A stretch of 53,086 bases of DNA from Candidatus Giovannonibacteria bacterium RIFCSPHIGHO2_01_FULL_45_24 (GCA_001778495.1 MFHE01000006.1:1-53086); one strand, 5' to 3'; numbered from the stretch's first letter, positions 9,301 to 18,928 are shown. Notes: generated by a model not told the origin, from the sequence alone. Program-made: numbers and translations.

Positions 9301-10254
9301 TTATTTTCTGAACGATTCTGTAATCTGGTCAATGTTGCCGGACATTATGTTTTGGATGTTGTGCCAGGATTTTTTGAGGCGGTGGTCGGTGACGCGGTCC
9401 TGCAGAAAATTGTAGGTGCGGATTTTTTCGCTTCTCTCGGCTGTGCCGATTTGCTCTTTTCTTTCTTTACGGAGCGCTTCCTCTTCTTTTCTCAATTTTT
9501 CATCCAAAAGTTTGGCGCGCAAAATCTCCATAGCGCGCTCGCGGTTTGCCTGCTGGGACCTTTCCGTTCGTGAAGATATTATAATTCCAGTCGGCTTATG
9601 AAGCAGGCGCACTGCTGTTTCCACTTTGTTCACGTTTTGCCCGCCCGGGCCGCCGGCTCTTGAAAAACTAACTTCCAATTCTGACTCTTTTATTTCTATT
9701 TCTTTTTCTTCCGCCGCGGGCAAAACGGCCACGGACGCGGTTGAGGTGTGGATTCTGCCGGATTTTTCGGTCGCCGGCACGCGCTGGATTCTGTGCACGC
9801 CGGATTCGTAGCGCAGGGTGCCATAGACGTTCTTGCCTTTTATCTCGGCGACCGCTTCTTTGTACCCGCCCAAATCATTTTTTGACTCGTCCAAAACGGA
9901 AAAGCCCCAGCCCCGTTTTTGGGCGTAATTTTTATACATGTTAAAAAGGTCAGACGCGAAAAGCGCGGCCTCGTCTCCGCCGACGCCGGCGCGTATTTCC
10001 AAAATGGCTTTGTTCCTCTCTTCACCGTCTTCGCCGGTCGCCGGACCCAGCATGCCTTTCAGTTGTTCTTCAATATCTTTTTTGCCGGCCTCGTCCGCTT
10101 TTTCGTATTCGTCAGCCATGACTTTCAATTTTGAGAGCTCTCCGAACTTCACCACTTTATTTCTGGGCCATTTAAAGCTCTCGGCGACGTCCATTTCCAA
10201 GGCATCGTATTCCTTGAGGGCATCCCCAAGTTTTTTTTGCAGTTCGGGGTTCAT
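9301..10254 (-). CDS. prfA: Peptide chain release factor 1
   Basis: GGQ motif ([19 protein letters not shown]) and PAT tripeptide ([13 protein letters not shown]). Confidence 0.95.
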   Translation of the reverse strand: MNPELQKKLGDALKEYDALEMDVAESFKWPRNKVVKFGELSKLKVMADEYEKADEAGKKDIEEQLKGMLGPATGEDGEERNKAILEIRAGVGGDEAALFASDLFNMYKNYAQKRGWGFSVLDESKNDLGGYKEAVAEIKGKNVYGTLRYESGVHRIQRVPATEKSGRIHTSTASVAVLPAAEEKEIEIKESELEVSFSRAGGPGGQNVNKVETAVRLLHKPTGIIISSRTERSQQANRERAMEILRAKLLDEKLRKEEEALRKERKEQIGTAERSEKIRTYNFLQDRVTDHRLKKSWHNIQNIMSGNIDQITESFRK

Positions 10255-10257
10255 GCG

Positions 10258-10479
10258 TTATTTTTTAGATTTTTTCGGCGCGCTTTTAGCCGCTCTCGCC
10301 CTGAATTTTTCCACTCTGCCGGCCGCGTCAACCAATTTTTCCTTCCCGGTGTAGAACGGGTGGCAACTTGAGCAGATTTCAACGGATATTTTCTCTTTCG
10401 CGGAGCCGACTGGAAAAACCGCGCCGCAGGCGCACTCTATTTTTGCTTTGTGGTATTTCGGATGTATATCGGTTTTCAT
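10258..10479 (-). CDS. rpmE: 50S ribosomal protein L31
   Basis: [49 protein letters not shown]; start trimmed from ORF track. Confidence 0.95.
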   Translation of the reverse strand: MKTDIHPKYHKAKIECACGAVFPVGSAKEKISVEICSSCHPFYTGKEKLVDAAGRVEKFRARAAKSAPKKSKK

Positions 10480-10542
10480 AAAAATCATTTTAACATGCCG
10501 CGCTTGCCCTTGCAACGTTTTTCGCATACACTTGATTGTATT

Positions 10543-11262
10543 ATGGAAATTACGGAAAATACCGAAATTGAGGCGCTTTTTGGCGCAGGCGCGCATATAG
10601 GATACACAAAATCGCGCCGCCATCCCAAGATGTCCGAATTTGTTTTTGGGACCAGAAATAACGTGGAGGTTTTTGATTTGGTTAAAACCGAGTCAAGGAT
10701 TAAGGAGGCGGAAGAATTTTTGAAGGCGCTTGGCAGGGCCGGCGCGGCGGTTTTATGGGTCGGCACAAAACCCCCGGCCAGGGCGCATATTGAAAGTGTT
10801 GGTAAAAAAACAAAATCGCCCTATGTTTTTGAAAGATGGCTTGGCGGGACATTGACTAATTTCAAAATTTTTGAGGGCCGGCTGGGATATCTGGCAAAAC
10901 TTGAGGCGGAAGAAGCGTCCGGCGAATTTGAGAAATATTCCAAGAAAGAAAGAATGATGAAGATGCTGGAAATCAGAAAACTTGCTAGAATGTTCGGAGG
11001 GCTAAGACTGCTCAAGGCTCTCCCCGCGGCGCTGGTAATCGTTGACCCGGGCGAGGAAAAAACTGCTCTGGCGGAAGCCGAAAGAAAAAATATTCCGGTT
11101 GCGGCTTTGCTCAATGTTGATTGCGACCCGAGGGGCGTAAATTACCTCATACCGTTAAACGACAACTCTTCGGCCGCAATCGCCTTGGTTTTGGCTCGCC
11201 TTGGCTCGGCTTACGAGGCTGGAGCCCGAGAGAAAGAAAAAGAACAAACAGCACAATCATGA
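10543..11262 (+). CDS. rpsB: 30S ribosomal protein S2
   Basis: [26 protein letters not shown]..; ATG at 10543. Confidence 0.95.
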   Translation: MEITENTEIEALFGAGAHIGYTKSRRHPKMSEFVFGTRNNVEVFDLVKTESRIKEAEEFLKALGRAGAAVLWVGTKPPARAHIESVGKKTKSPYVFERWLGGTLTNFKIFEGRLGYLAKLEAEEASGEFEKYSKKERMMKMLEIRKLARMFGGLRLLKALPAALVIVDPGEEKTALAEAERKNIPVAALLNVDCDPRGVNYLIPLNDNSSAAIALVLARLGSAYEAGAREKEKEQTAQS

Positions 11263-11711
11263 ACATATCTGCGGATTCAGTCAAGCGCCTAAGGGAGCTT
11301 ACCGGCGCCTCCGTGGCGCTTTGTAAAAAGGCGTTGGAAGACGCGGAAGGGGACGCGGACAAAGCAATGGCGCTGCTCCAAAAATCTTCCGAAGCGCTGG
11401 CCATGAAAAAAACGGAGCGCAAAACCGGCGCCGGCGTTGTTGATTCTTACATCCACGTAAATAAGCGCGTGGGGGTTTTGTTGGAGCTCCGGTGCGAAAC
11501 GGATTTTGTCGCCAGAAACGCGGAGTTCCAAGCCCTGGCGCACGATTTGGCTTTGCACATTGCTGGAGTGGCTCCGGAGGACGTCCCGTCGCTTATGGGG
11601 CAGCCATATGTTAAAGACCCTGGCGCGAGCATTGAAGAATTAATCAAGCGCGCCGTCGGGCGTTTTGGAGAAAAAATAGAGGTCGCGCGATTTACAAGGT
11701 ACGAGGTGTAA
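11259..11711 (+). CDS. tsf: Short translation elongation factor Ts
   Basis: VKRLRELTGASVALCKKALEDAEGDADKAMALLQ; ELRCETDFVARN; ATG at 11259 overlaps rpsB stop. Confidence 0.95.
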   Translation: MNISADSVKRLRELTGASVALCKKALEDAEGDADKAMALLQKSSEALAMKKTERKTGAGVVDSYIHVNKRVGVLLELRCETDFVARNAEFQALAHDLALHIAGVAPEDVPSLMGQPYVKDPGASIEELIKRAVGRFGEKIEVARFTRYEV

Positions 11712-11720
11712 ATTAGTATT

Positions 11721-12038
11721 ATGTTGTTTTATTTAATAATTTTTCTTTTGAGCGTCGGCGGGATAATAATGATTATCCGGCGCAACCGCGAAGAGTTCGT
11801 TTCTTTCAACTTTGCCGAGTTTATGGATGGGCTCGTGGATGACGCCGCGGAGGCGTGGCATTCGCACTTGCGCGAAAGGTCACTCACTTTTTTGGAGAAG
11901 CGTTTGCGCGAGGCGAGAATCTGGGTTTTGAAGACCGAAAGCATGCTTTTCCGCACGGCCAGCAAAATCCGCGGGATAAAAGAGAGAAACGGGAACCCAG
12001 AAAACGGGAACGGCGCTTCAGACGAAATATTAAAATAA
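11721..12038 (+). CDS. Small single-TM hypothetical protein
   Basis: MLFYLIIFLLSVGGIIMIIRR N-terminal TM; follows tsf. Confidence 0.55.
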   Translation: MLFYLIIFLLSVGGIIMIIRRNREEFVSFNFAEFMDGLVDDAAEAWHSHLRERSLTFLEKRLREARIWVLKTESMLFRTASKIRGIKERNGNPENGNGASDEILK

Positions 12039-12041
12039 TTT

Positions 12042-12120
12042 GCCACCCTAGCTCAACGGCACCGCGCCTGCAACGCTTCGCGTAGCGATGCGGGCGGGGG
12101 GCAACGGTTTTGTAAATTTT
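12042..12120 (+). pseudogene. Candidate tRNA-Thr(UGU) 5'-half remnant interrupted in the D-loop by a palindromic repeat
   Basis: GCCACCCTAGCTCAACGG ... GCAACGGTTTTGTAAA resembles the 5' half of a tRNA through the anticodon loop; interrupted by CGCCTGCAACGCTTCGCGTAGCGATGCGGGCG (imperfect palindrome). Confidence 0.5.
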
Positions 12121-12129
12121 CTATAAAAT

Positions 12130-12378
12130 ATGTTTTACTATACTTATGTTTTGAAGAGTAAAAAAGACGGTAAGTTATATATTGGTTTTTATGAGAATTT
12201 GAAACGAAGATTTGAAGAACACCAAAAAGGGTTAGTAGAAGCAACAAAAAATCGTAGGCCGCTAGAATTGATTTATTACGAAGCTTGTAGAAAAAAGGTA
12301 GATGCCATTGATCGTGAAAAACAATTTAAAACAGGTTTTGGCCGAGCTTACTTGAAACACAGAATTTCAGATTTATAA
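12130..12378 (+). CDS. GIY-YIG nuclease domain protein
   Basis: YYTYVLKSKKDGKLYIGFYENLKRRFEEHQKG...EAIDREKQFK-like GIY-YIG motif. Confidence 0.9.
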   Translation: MFYYTYVLKSKKDGKLYIGFYENLKRRFEEHQKGLVEATKNRRPLELIYYEACRKKVDAIDREKQFKTGFGRAYLKHRISDL

Positions 12379-12382
12379 ATTC

Positions 12383-12454
12383 GCCGGCGTAGCTCAGCGG
12401 TAGAGCAGCTGTTTTGTAAACAGCAGGTCGTCAGTTCAAATCTGACCGCCGGCT
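12383..12454 (+). tRNA. tRNA-Thr(TGT)
   Basis: Cloverleaf GCCGGCG..CGCCGGC; anticodon stem GCTGT-TTTGTAA-ACAGC; T-arm GTTCAAATC. Confidence 0.95.
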
Positions 12455-12499
12455 CAAAGTTGTAAAAAAAGCAACAAATCGCGTATTATAATTAAGCCA

Positions 12500-14407
12500 A
12501 TGAAAAAGCTTGTTTTTGTTGCCTCCTTTTTACTTTTGACGGCTGTTTTTACAGCCCCTCTTTCTGTTTCTGCTGCCGAAAACGCCGGAATTAAGCCTGG
12601 CAGTTTTTTCTACGGCTTTGTCACGACTTTTGAGAAAGTAAATCTATTTTTTACTTTCAACCCCGAGAAAAAAGCGGAGAAAGCTCTTAAATACGCCGAA
12701 AAGCATCTCGCCGAAGCAGAGGCGGTTGCCGGAGATAAAAATTCAAACGCGGTTAAAACCGCGATTTCCGGCTATGAAGAAAACATCGCCCTCGCGGCCG
12801 AGGCCTCAAAAAAAGTTAAAGATGAAACAAAAGTCGAAAACTTGCTTAATTTAATCGCGGAAAACACATCAAAACACCAAACAATTCTGTCGGATGTCTT
12901 ATCTAAAGTCCCCGACGAAGCCAGAGAAGCCATAACGAAAGCAATTGAAGCCAGCAAAAAAGGCCAAGAGGAAGCTCTAAAACAAATTCAAGAGTTAAAC
13001 AAAACAATAACCGGACAAAGCGCAGAAATCGAAGCCTTACGAAAAGAAGTTGAGGCATTAAAATCTCGCCCCTCGCAAACACCGCTCGTTATCTCATCAC
13101 CAAAAATCACACAAAAACTTTCTAACGCTGAAATAATAAGAAAAATCAAACCTACTATTGTTTATGTTGAAACCAATAACAGTGTTGGTAGCGGAATGAT
13201 TTTGAGTGTTGACGGATTTATTTTAACCAATGCCCACGTTATTAGTGGCGTCTCGTCTGTTCAAATTAAATTATTTAACAGCAAAACATTTTCTGGAGTT
13301 GTGGTTGGAAGAGACGAAAATATAGATTTAGCTTTGTTAAAAATCAACACAGATAATGTTTCTGCGATTGAATTGGGCAACTCTGACGATGTCCAACAAG
13401 GAGATGAAGTATTCGCTTTGGGTTACCCATTTGGTTTAGAGGGGGATGTTAGTTTTAAAGAGGGCACAATTTCGAGAAGAATAGAAAATTATCTTGAAAC
13501 ATCAGCAGAAATGCATCCCGGCAACAGTGGCGGACCATTGGTAAATAGATACGGCCAAGTTATTGGCGTAAATACTAAAAAAATCGGCAAGGGCGTTTCA
13601 GGTGTTCAAATTGGCGAAACAATTAAACTGGCAATACCTATTAATATAGCAAAAGACTATATTCCAAAATTAAAATCAGGAATAAATGTGATTAACGTGG
13701 TGGATGGTACCAAAAACTCAACGCACATCCAACTATCATGCGAAAAAATTAGTGATGCGGTAATTGCGTTCGATACGGAATATAATATATTGTCAAAATC
13801 ATATCTAGACATATCTAAAATATTTTCTGATGCATTGTCATCAACCAGTTTAAAAGGATTAGCCGCTTTCAAGTATTGGTACAATAACTGGGTTGCCATG
13901 CACGATCAGATAAGTCTTAAAACCAAGGCCTTACAGGAAAAAGCGCGGCGAAATTATGTTCTATATATAGAGCAAGATAATTTGATAAGCTTGAATACGG
14001 CTTTCGCACAAACAGCAATTTATTCTAAGGGGTATTATGATGCTCGCCTAGAGACTTTAAATTTTATTGTAAATAACGATTATTGGGATGATTATTTTAT
14101 TATAAAAATAAAAGATTTATTGGCTAAAGACAATGAAATAAAACAAAAAGCCGATGACTCGTACGAAGTTGCAAAATTATGGTATAAAAATATTCAAAAT
14201 GATTACATTAGGTTCAAGACAGATAATGGGTGTTCGTTAAAGATGGCGCAGACAATTAGGAGAAGTGTTCTTGATGCAATGACACTAAATCCACAGTTAA
14301 GGTGTTCTGATCTTGGCTTTTCTCAATCAGATATTAATTCATGTAGTTTGTATAGAAACTACTCATCTTATTACGATTGGAAAATTATAGAGGATAATCA
14401 GCAATAA
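12500..14407 (+). CDS. Secreted protein: DUF5667-like helical domain fused to trypsin-like (HtrA/S1C) serine protease plus C-terminal extension
   Basis: PGSFFYGFVTTFEKVNLFFTFNPEKKAEKALKYAEKHLAEAEA; catalytic NAHVIS, DLALLK, HPGNSGGP. Confidence 0.85.
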   Translation: MKKLVFVASFLLLTAVFTAPLSVSAAENAGIKPGSFFYGFVTTFEKVNLFFTFNPEKKAEKALKYAEKHLAEAEAVAGDKNSNAVKTAISGYEENIALAAEASKKVKDETKVENLLNLIAENTSKHQTILSDVLSKVPDEAREAITKAIEASKKGQEEALKQIQELNKTITGQSAEIEALRKEVEALKSRPSQTPLVISSPKITQKLSNAEIIRKIKPTIVYVETNNSVGSGMILSVDGFILTNAHVISGVSSVQIKLFNSKTFSGVVVGRDENIDLALLKINTDNVSAIELGNSDDVQQGDEVFALGYPFGLEGDVSFKEGTISRRIENYLETSAEMHPGNSGGPLVNRYGQVIGVNTKKIGKGVSGVQIGETIKLAIPINIAKDYIPKLKSGINVINVVDGTKNSTHIQLSCEKISDAVIAFDTEYNILSKSYLDISKIFSDALSSTSLKGLAAFKYWYNNWVAMHDQISLKTKALQEKARRNYVLYIEQDNLISLNTAFAQTAIYSKGYYDARLETLNFIVNNDYWDDYFIIKIKDLLAKDNEIKQKADDSYEVAKLWYKNIQNDYIRFKTDNGCSLKMAQTIRRSVLDAMTLNPQLRCSDLGFSQSDINSCSLYRNYSSYYDWKIIEDNQQ

Positions 14408-14415
14408 ATATTCGT

Positions 14416-14691
14416 ATGAATTTGATAAAAAGTTTCTTTGAAAAGAAAAGGGCAAAAAAAATCGAACAGAAAGTTTTGAATCATTACAAAGAATTGGCTG
14501 GCGCATTTGGAAGTAGCGGCGAGATGTTAAATAAAGACAAAGAAGGTCGCGCAAGAGTTCGGGTTAAAGAGCAAGAGAAACTTGCACCCAAACTCGAACC
14601 CTTTTGGAATAGTCGGACAATACAAGCGGCGTTTATCGGTGGCGGTTTTGTTGTATTGGCTACCCTGCTTACGCTCTATTTATCAAATTAA
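14416..14691 (+). CDS. Small C-terminally membrane-anchored hypothetical protein
   Basis: C-terminal TM AAFIGGGFVVLATLLTLYLSN. Confidence 0.55.
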   Translation: MNLIKSFFEKKRAKKIEQKVLNHYKELAGAFGSSGEMLNKDKEGRARVRVKEQEKLAPKLEPFWNSRTIQAAFIGGGFVVLATLLTLYLSN

Positions 14692-14791
14692 CTTAGTCTA
14701 CGTCAAAAATCCGCTGGCCCGAGCGATGTGCGAGACGGAAATGAGATTTACGCAACTATTTTTCCGGCGGGCGGGCGGGGGAAAATGCTTG

Positions 14792-14807
14792 CCTGCCGGT
14801 AGGCAGG
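14792..14807. repeat. Palindromic repeat CCTGCCGGTAGGCAGG
   Basis: Near-perfect 16-bp palindrome (CTGCC-GGTA-GGCAG) in intergenic space. Confidence 0.8.
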
Positions 14808-14845
14808 GAGGGATTTGAGTTATCCACAAAGCCCGCTAGCGTGGG

Positions 14846-14874
14846 TTGACAGTAATTTTTACTTTTGCTACACT
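14846..14874 (+). promoter_or_regulatory. Sigma70-like promoter TTGACA-N17-TACACT
   Basis: Consensus -35, 17-nt spacer, near-consensus -10. Confidence 0.7.
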
Positions 14875-14889
14875 ATGATTATTAACCAC

Positions 14890-14926
14890 CCCCGCGCCGT
14901 CTTCGGATCGTGCGGGGTTTTGTTTT
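14890..14926 (+). terminator. Terminator-like hairpin CCCCGCGCCGTC-TTCG-GATCGTGCGGGG + TTTTGTTTT
   Basis: GC-rich stem with TTCG loop followed by T-run, about 10 nt downstream of predicted TSS. Confidence 0.75.
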
Positions 14927-14942
14927 GTGCTAAAATAGCCTT

Positions 14943-15476
14943 ATGAATGAGAAAGAAAGAATTTTTATACTAATTGATGGGAATAATTTCTATCATCGTC
15001 TCAAGGAGTTAAAACTTAATAATTTATTGTCGTTTCATTATGAAAAACTGTCTGACTTTCTGACAGGCCAAAGGCTTTTAATATTCAAACATTATTATAT
15101 AGGAGCTATTCGCGAAGAGCAGGGCAACCCGAAAAGTAAAGAATTGATGCGCGGGCAAAGAAAATTGACTAGCATACTTCAAAGAGACGGCTGGATAGTT
15201 AAATTTGGTCATATGCTTAAAACCGATGGTTATCACGAAAAAGGGGTTGATGTTCAAATCGCCGTTGATTTACTGATTGGAGCTTACGAAAATCTTTATG
15301 ATACAGCAATTTTGGTCAGCTCCGATACCGATTTGATTCCCGCATTAGCTAAAGTGCGCTTTATGAAAAAGAAAGTTGAATATATGGGGTTTAGTCATAA
15401 ACCATCTTATGGCTTGATTACACATTCGGATATAAGAAGGCTTTTGACAAAAGAAGATATTAATCAATTTCTATGA
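14943..15476 (+). CDS. Stand-alone NYN-domain (LabA/PIN-like) protein
   Basis: FILIDGNNFYHRL; KGVDVQIAVDLL; AILVSSDTDLIPAL acidic triad motifs. Confidence 0.85.
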   Translation: MNEKERIFILIDGNNFYHRLKELKLNNLLSFHYEKLSDFLTGQRLLIFKHYYIGAIREEQGNPKSKELMRGQRKLTSILQRDGWIVKFGHMLKTDGYHEKGVDVQIAVDLLIGAYENLYDTAILVSSDTDLIPALAKVRFMKKKVEYMGFSHKPSYGLITHSDIRRLLTKEDINQFL

Positions 15477-16717
15477 TTCATGAAATTATAATTGTCGGAG
15501 GGGGGTTTGGGGGAGCGAGGGTGGCGAAATTGCTGGCGGAGGAACCGAATTTCCATATCACGCTGGTAGACAAAAGCCGATACCATACTTTTTATCCCAA
15601 TCTTTATGAAGTGGCTACTGCCTATTTGCCGGAAGCCTTCGGCCATCTGCCGATTGATTTTGTTGATTTGAAATCTTCCGCCATCTATCCCTTGGAGGAT
15701 ATTTTTTTGGACGACATAAATGTCTCCGTATTAGAAGACGAATTTTTGGGCGCGGATTTTAAAAAGCATTTTGTGAATTTGCGAAAAACAGGGAAACTGC
15801 GCTACGATTTTTTGGCGCTTGCGATGGGCAGCGAGACGAATTATTTCGGCATCCCCGGCATGGCGGAAAAGGCCCTGCCGCTTAAAAACTTTTTTGACGC
15901 GCTCGGGCTTCGGAACGCCATTGACGAGCTTTTTTTCAGAGCTCCGAAAAACCAGCTCATAAAAATCGTGATAGGCGGAGGAGGGTTCACCGGGTGCGAG
16001 CTGGCCGGAGAGCTTATGGGATATATGGATAAACTTTCCCGGATTCACGGCAGGCCGCGCTATTACGCGGAATGTTTGATTGTTGAGGCGGCGGAAACTC
16101 TTTTGGGGAGCGCAAGCCCATGGGTTCAGAAAAAAGCCAAAGCGCGGCTGGAAAAACTCGACGTGAAATTTATGTTCAAAAGCGCCATAAAAGAAATCCG
16201 GCAGAATGAAATCATTTTGGGTGTCGGTTCCAAAGTTCCATACGATTTGCTTATCTGGACGGCCGGAGTAAAAGCAAGCGAATCAGTCAAAACGCTGGAG
16301 AGCGTGAAATTAGAAAAGGCCTCGTGCGTGCCGGTTGATAAAAATTTGAGAATCGCGCCGCATGAAAACGTTTTCGGGGTGGGGGATATTACTTACTCTG
16401 TTGACGAAGCAACTGGCAAATCTCTTCCTATGACCGCCTCCGTCGCTTTAAGGGAAGCGAAATGCGTCGCGGAAAATATAAAAAGGATGGCTGCCAAAAA
16501 ACCGCTTCTCTACTACCGCGCGAGCCACCCCGGCTTTATAATCCCGCTTGGGGGCAGATACGCGCTTTTGGAGCTTTACGGCGTCCGTCTTTCTGGCCTT
16601 TTACCGTGGCTTTTAAAAGAATTTATCGCACTTAAGTATTGGGCCGGACTTTTGGGCTGGCGGAGGGCGTTTGGCTTGTGGAAAAAGGGACTTGAAATCC
16701 ACTCGTGGAATGACTAA
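15473..16717 (+). CDS. Type II NADH dehydrogenase-like FAD/NAD(P)-dependent oxidoreductase
   Basis: IIVGGGFGGARVAKLL; IVIGGGGFTGCELAGEL; FGVGDITY. Confidence 0.88.
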   Translation: MIHEIIIVGGGFGGARVAKLLAEEPNFHITLVDKSRYHTFYPNLYEVATAYLPEAFGHLPIDFVDLKSSAIYPLEDIFLDDINVSVLEDEFLGADFKKHFVNLRKTGKLRYDFLALAMGSETNYFGIPGMAEKALPLKNFFDALGLRNAIDELFFRAPKNQLIKIVIGGGGFTGCELAGELMGYMDKLSRIHGRPRYYAECLIVEAAETLLGSASPWVQKKAKARLEKLDVKFMFKSAIKEIRQNEIILGVGSKVPYDLLIWTAGVKASESVKTLESVKLEKASCVPVDKNLRIAPHENVFGVGDITYSVDEATGKSLPMTASVALREAKCVAENIKRMAAKKPLLYYRASHPGFIIPLGGRYALLELYGVRLSGLLPWLLKEFIALKYWAGLLGWRRAFGLWKKGLEIHSWND

Positions 16718-16741
16718 AATCGGACTATAAGTGTCCGATTT
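16717..16741. promoter_or_regulatory. Candidate Rrf2 operator AAATCGGAC-TATAAGT-GTCCGATTT
   Basis: Perfect 9-bp inverted arms abutting ATG 16742 of the Rrf2 gene; a TATAAG -10-like box lies in the spacer. Confidence 0.85.
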
Positions 16742-17017
16742 ATGAAAAAGTTTGATTATGGGGTTATTTTGATTGAGCGCCTGAAAGTCGCGGAAAGGGC
16801 TTATTTGGACGCGAAAAGCGTGGCAAAAGAGCATGGCTTACCCACTGCTTACATGGAAAAGGTGGCGCAGGAGCTTCGGCGCGCAGGGTGGCTTGAGGCG
16901 CGCCGGGGCATCGGCGGAGGGTATAAGCTTATAAAAAAAGACTTGGAAATTTCTGAGCTGATTAATTTTTTTGAAAGGCCTTATAATATTTGTCCGATAA
17001 CAAGAATGCAAAAATGA
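16742..17017 (+). CDS. Rrf2-family (IscR-like) transcriptional regulator
   Basis: AKEHGLPTAYMEKVAQELRRAGWLEARRGIGGGYKL winged-helix motif; first gene of Fe-S block. Confidence 0.88.
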   Translation: MKKFDYGVILIERLKVAERAYLDAKSVAKEHGLPTAYMEKVAQELRRAGWLEARRGIGGGYKLIKKDLEISELINFFERPYNICPITRMQK

Positions 17018-18267
17018 AGAGAATCTATTTGGATTACGCGGCGACGACCCCAACGGACCAGCGCGTGAAAGACGCGATGGGGCGTTTTTGGACGGAAGAG
17101 TTTGGCAATGCCGGAGGGCTTTATGAAGAGGGCAGGCGCGCCAAAGAAAATTTGCGCGCTTCGCGCGAGCAGATTGCCAGAGCAATCGGCGCGCGCCCGG
17201 ACGAAATTATTTTTACTTCCGGCGGCACCGAGTCGGACAATCTGGCGATTTTCGGCGTTTCTGGAGCGGCGAAGCACGGGCATATAATTACCACCGAATT
17301 TGAACATCACGCGGTTTTGGAGCCCTGCCAACGTTTGAAAAAGGAGGGGTTCGATGTAACTTTTTTGGACGTCGGCGAGGACGGAATTGTAAAGCCGGAG
17401 AACGTCAAACGTTCTTTACGGCCGGAAACGATTTTGGTTTCCATAATGTATGCCAACAACGAAATCGGAACTATTCAGCCGATCGCGGAGATTGGAAAGA
17501 TTATTAAAGAATTTAAGGGGGGTGGGGCGGGTTATCCATATTTCCATACCGACGCCTGCCAGGCGGCGGGGTATTTGGATTTGAACGTAAATAAGTTGGG
17601 CGTTGATTTGATGACGGTCAACGGCTCTAAAATTTATGGTCCGAAAGGAATCGGATTTTTATATAAGCGCGCTGGGGTGAAAATAAAACCGCAAATCATC
17701 GGCGGCGGGCAGGAGATGCGGATGAGGTCGGGCACGGAGCCAGTGGCTCTAATCGTTGGTTTAGCAAAAGCGTTAGAGATTGCCCAAGCCGAGCGCGTTG
17801 CCGAATCGGCGCGGCTTGCTCCACTTCGCGACTATTTCGTTTCCGAAATACAAAGGCGCGTTCCAAAAGTCATTTTAAACGGGCATCCGGCGAAGCGGCT
17901 CCCAAACAATATAAATATTTCCATTTTGGACATTGAAGGCGAGGCGTTGGTGCTTTATCTGGACGCCAAAAGAATTTCTTTTTCTACCGGCTCGGCTTGC
18001 ACATCGGAGTCGCTGGAGCCGTCACATGTTATTTTGGCATTGGGCAAGCCCTACGAATTCGCGCATGCGTCTATGCGTTTTACAATGGGCAGGAGCACGA
18101 CTAAAGAGGACTTGGATTATGTTTTAAACGAACTGCCGAATGCCGTTCTGTGGCTCCGCAAAGTTTCTCCTTTAAATCTTGAAGCCGGCGCAAAATCAAT
18201 GAGTCACCCCGAAGCGTTTGCCGGAGAAAATTTAAAGGTTAAAGCGAAAAGTAAGAGTTATAAATAA
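17014..18267 (+). CDS. Cysteine desulfurase (IscS/NifS-like)
   Basis: MKRIYLDYAATTPTDQRV, HTDACQAAGYLDLNV, NGSKIYGPKGIGFLY, STGSACTSESLEPSHV. Confidence 0.93.
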   Translation: MKRIYLDYAATTPTDQRVKDAMGRFWTEEFGNAGGLYEEGRRAKENLRASREQIARAIGARPDEIIFTSGGTESDNLAIFGVSGAAKHGHIITTEFEHHAVLEPCQRLKKEGFDVTFLDVGEDGIVKPENVKRSLRPETILVSIMYANNEIGTIQPIAEIGKIIKEFKGGGAGYPYFHTDACQAAGYLDLNVNKLGVDLMTVNGSKIYGPKGIGFLYKRAGVKIKPQIIGGGQEMRMRSGTEPVALIVGLAKALEIAQAERVAESARLAPLRDYFVSEIQRRVPKVILNGHPAKRLPNNINISILDIEGEALVLYLDAKRISFSTGSACTSESLEPSHVILALGKPYEFAHASMRFTMGRSTTKEDLDYVLNELPNAVLWLRKVSPLNLEAGAKSMSHPEAFAGENLKVKAKSKSYK

Positions 18268-18268
18268 T

Positions 18269-18928
18269 ATGAATAACAAACAAGATATAGACGTCATTAA
18301 CCAGTATACCGGAGAGAAGTGGTATTATTCGGATATCGTTAAAGACCACTTTTTTCATCCGAGAAATTTATTGTGGGAACGGCCGAAGGATGAGTCGGAA
18401 TACGACGCGCATGGGATGGTTGGCTCGCCGGCCTGCGGAGATATGATGGAGATGTGGATGAAAATTGACCCGGCAACGGCACGGGTAAAAGATTTAAAAT
18501 GGAAAACGTTCGGATGCGCGTCGGCGATCGCGGCGACCTCAATGTTTTCGGTGATGGTGACTGAAAACGGCGGCTTGTCGGTTGAGGAAGCGCTGAAAGT
18601 CCGTCCCCAGGACGTGATGCTGCGCTTGGGAGGGCTGCCTAACCGCAAAATCCACTGCTCTGTCTTGGCGGATAAGGCGTTCCAGAAGATCGCTAATGAC
18701 TATTTCAGAAAAACCGGCCGATTTGATAAAATAGTTGTGGAGGGCGCGCGGGTGATTGACCCGCGGCTCAATATCACGGACAAAGATATAGAGGAAGCCG
18801 TTTTGGAAGGTGCGCAAAATTTGGAGGACGTACAAAAAAAGCTCAAGGTCGGCGTCGGCGCCTCGGAAGAAGTCAAAACCGAAGTTGAGCAGTTAGTCAG
18901 ATTTTATAAGGATAAATATTATGGATAA
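18269..18928 (+). CDS. Iron-sulfur scaffold IscU/NifU-like protein
   Basis: HFFHPRNL, GSPACGDMMEMWMKI, TFGCASAIAATS, KIHCSVLADKAFQKI. Confidence 0.92.
   Translation: MNNKQDIDVINQYTGEKWYYSDIVKDHFFHPRNLLWERPKDESEYDAHGMVGSPACGDMMEMWMKIDPATARVKDLKWKTFGCASAIAATSMFSVMVTENGGLSVEEALKVRPQDVMLRLGGLPNRKIHCSVLADKAFQKIANDYFRKTGRFDKIVVEGARVIDPRLNITDKDIEEAVLEGAQNLEDVQKKLKVGVGASEEVKTEVEQLVRFYKDKYYG

Noticed and set aside
10258-10623. 121-aa extended start for rpmE
   Set aside because: L31 homology begins at MKTDIHP; the upstream extension overlaps the divergent rpsB region and is not L31-like
14890-14926. Riboswitch upstream of the NYN gene
   Set aside because: Only a simple terminator-like hairpin is visible; no aptamer-like conserved core could be recognised by eye
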